64,000 nucleotides of DNA, from positions 1 to 64,000 of the forward strand of contig JAMPIV010010565.1 of the NCBI GenBank assembly GCA_024509875.1, written 5' to 3'. This stretch comes from Oreohelix idahoensis. Taxonomy: Eukaryota; Mollusca; Gastropoda; Stylommatophora; Oreohelicidae. This document shows, in pieces, positions 63,543-64,000 of the stretch (positions are counted from its first letter, which is position 1; the number at the start of each line of letters is the position of its first letter). The translations under genes were made by a program, and so were the position numbers. The notes beneath the pieces were generated by a model. It saw only the letters and a list, made by a program, of their open reading frames with translations, made no database searches and was not told where the DNA came from.

Positions 63543-64000
63543 GATTCTTCTTCTTCTTTCGTTCGCTTGAAATATATTGTCTATATATGCAATGTTGTTT
63601 CTTGTATAAACTTCACTGTCTTTTGTAGTTCATACAGAGGTCCGTATAGTTTTGCTTCCAGTATTGTTTCTCTGGGCCAGTGGGTTTGCCTCAATATATC
63701 ATATTCGGGGCAATCTTGAAGTACGTGCTCCGCAGTCTGGGGTGACTGTCCACAAGTACACATGGCTGAATTGCCAATCTTGAATTTTGTATACATGTGG
63801 CTGCGGAGGCGGTTGTGTCCTGTTCTGAGGCGTAGAATGTCAATTTGTTCTGATCTGTTCATAGCTCGGTAGTCATCCTGTGTTGGTGTTGGTGGCTTTC
63901 TGATTGGTTTGATCATCTTTTTCTTTTGATGGTACGTAACTGGTACATCCGGTTGCTCGTCTGCAGCACCTTCTTTAGCCAGTGCGTCTGCTCTCTCGTT
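63543..64000 (-). repeat. 3' end of another I/Nimb-like LINE
   Basis: Minus strand, extending beyond the window. From the edge: the end of RNase H (NERADALAK), then a linker, RLRTGHNRLRSHMY, and the Cys/His motif MCTCGQSPQTAEHVLQDCP. It closes with FIQETTLHI and stop near 63581. A (GAA)n-type tail lies at about 63543-63556. The protein end is clearly related to residues 1180-1285 of the full LINE at 23860-27735 but diverged, so a different subfamily. Confidence 0.9.

Overview
This is a repeat-dominated piece of a eukaryotic (animal) genome. It has no operons or ribosome-binding sites. About half of it is transposable elements nested in one another, and the one host gene I can support is a spliced membrane-protein gene. 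The mix points to an invertebrate, most plausibly a mollusc: Ty3/Gypsy elements of the Gmr1-like type, an I/Nimb-like LINE with RNase H, RTE/CR1-like LINE debris and tRNA-type SINEs. The species assignment is an inference from element families.

Bases 1-33481 are a nest of LTR retrotransposons. The outermost layer is a minus-strand array of two closely similar defective Gmr1-like copies, C (17325-21444) and D (28661-32545). They are separated and flanked by copies of one long LTR: LTR1 16662-17324 (partial), LTR2 21445-28660 and LTR3 32546-33481 (partial). LTR2 is split at its TATA box by a full-length plus-strand LINE (22809-27770) with an intact 1,291-codon frame. LTR1 is split by a second Gmr1-like provirus, B (16661 down to the window start), which has Gag, protease, integrase, reverse transcriptase and RNase H in that order. 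B is split by a plus-strand LTR element, A (1234-11248), with near-identical LTRs and a GTTCC target duplication. A carries a long Gag-protease frame that ends in an RNA-recognition-motif-like domain, plus an RNase H-only pol remnant. A in turn contains a Tigger/pogo-like DNA transposon (7094-9401) with perfect 27-bp ends and a broken transposase.

Bases 33482-49450 are a host region. A four-exon minus-strand gene (coding 49336 down to 40554) encodes a 193-residue type I membrane protein of the Shisa/CYYR1-like kind: signal peptide, cysteine-rich ectodomain, one membrane segment and a Pro/Tyr-rich tail with a PPxY motif. Its introns and downstream flank hold LINE 3' fragments, tRNA-type SINEs, a Harbinger-like MITE and a two-copy GAA-tailed repeat.

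Bases 49450-64000 contain no gene I can support. They hold fragments of an I-type LINE with an RNase H domain (one split by a 1.4-kb TTAA-flanked MITE), a decayed Tc1 transposase, SINEs with clear target duplications, a short poly-A retroposed insertion, microsatellites, and at the end the 3' part of another Nimb-like LINE on the minus strand.

The insertions give a relative chronology: C/D array, then B, then A (with Tigger), and separately the LINE in LTR2. Homologous unoccupied copies inside the window support the LINE, the Harbinger-like MITE and one SINE insertion.
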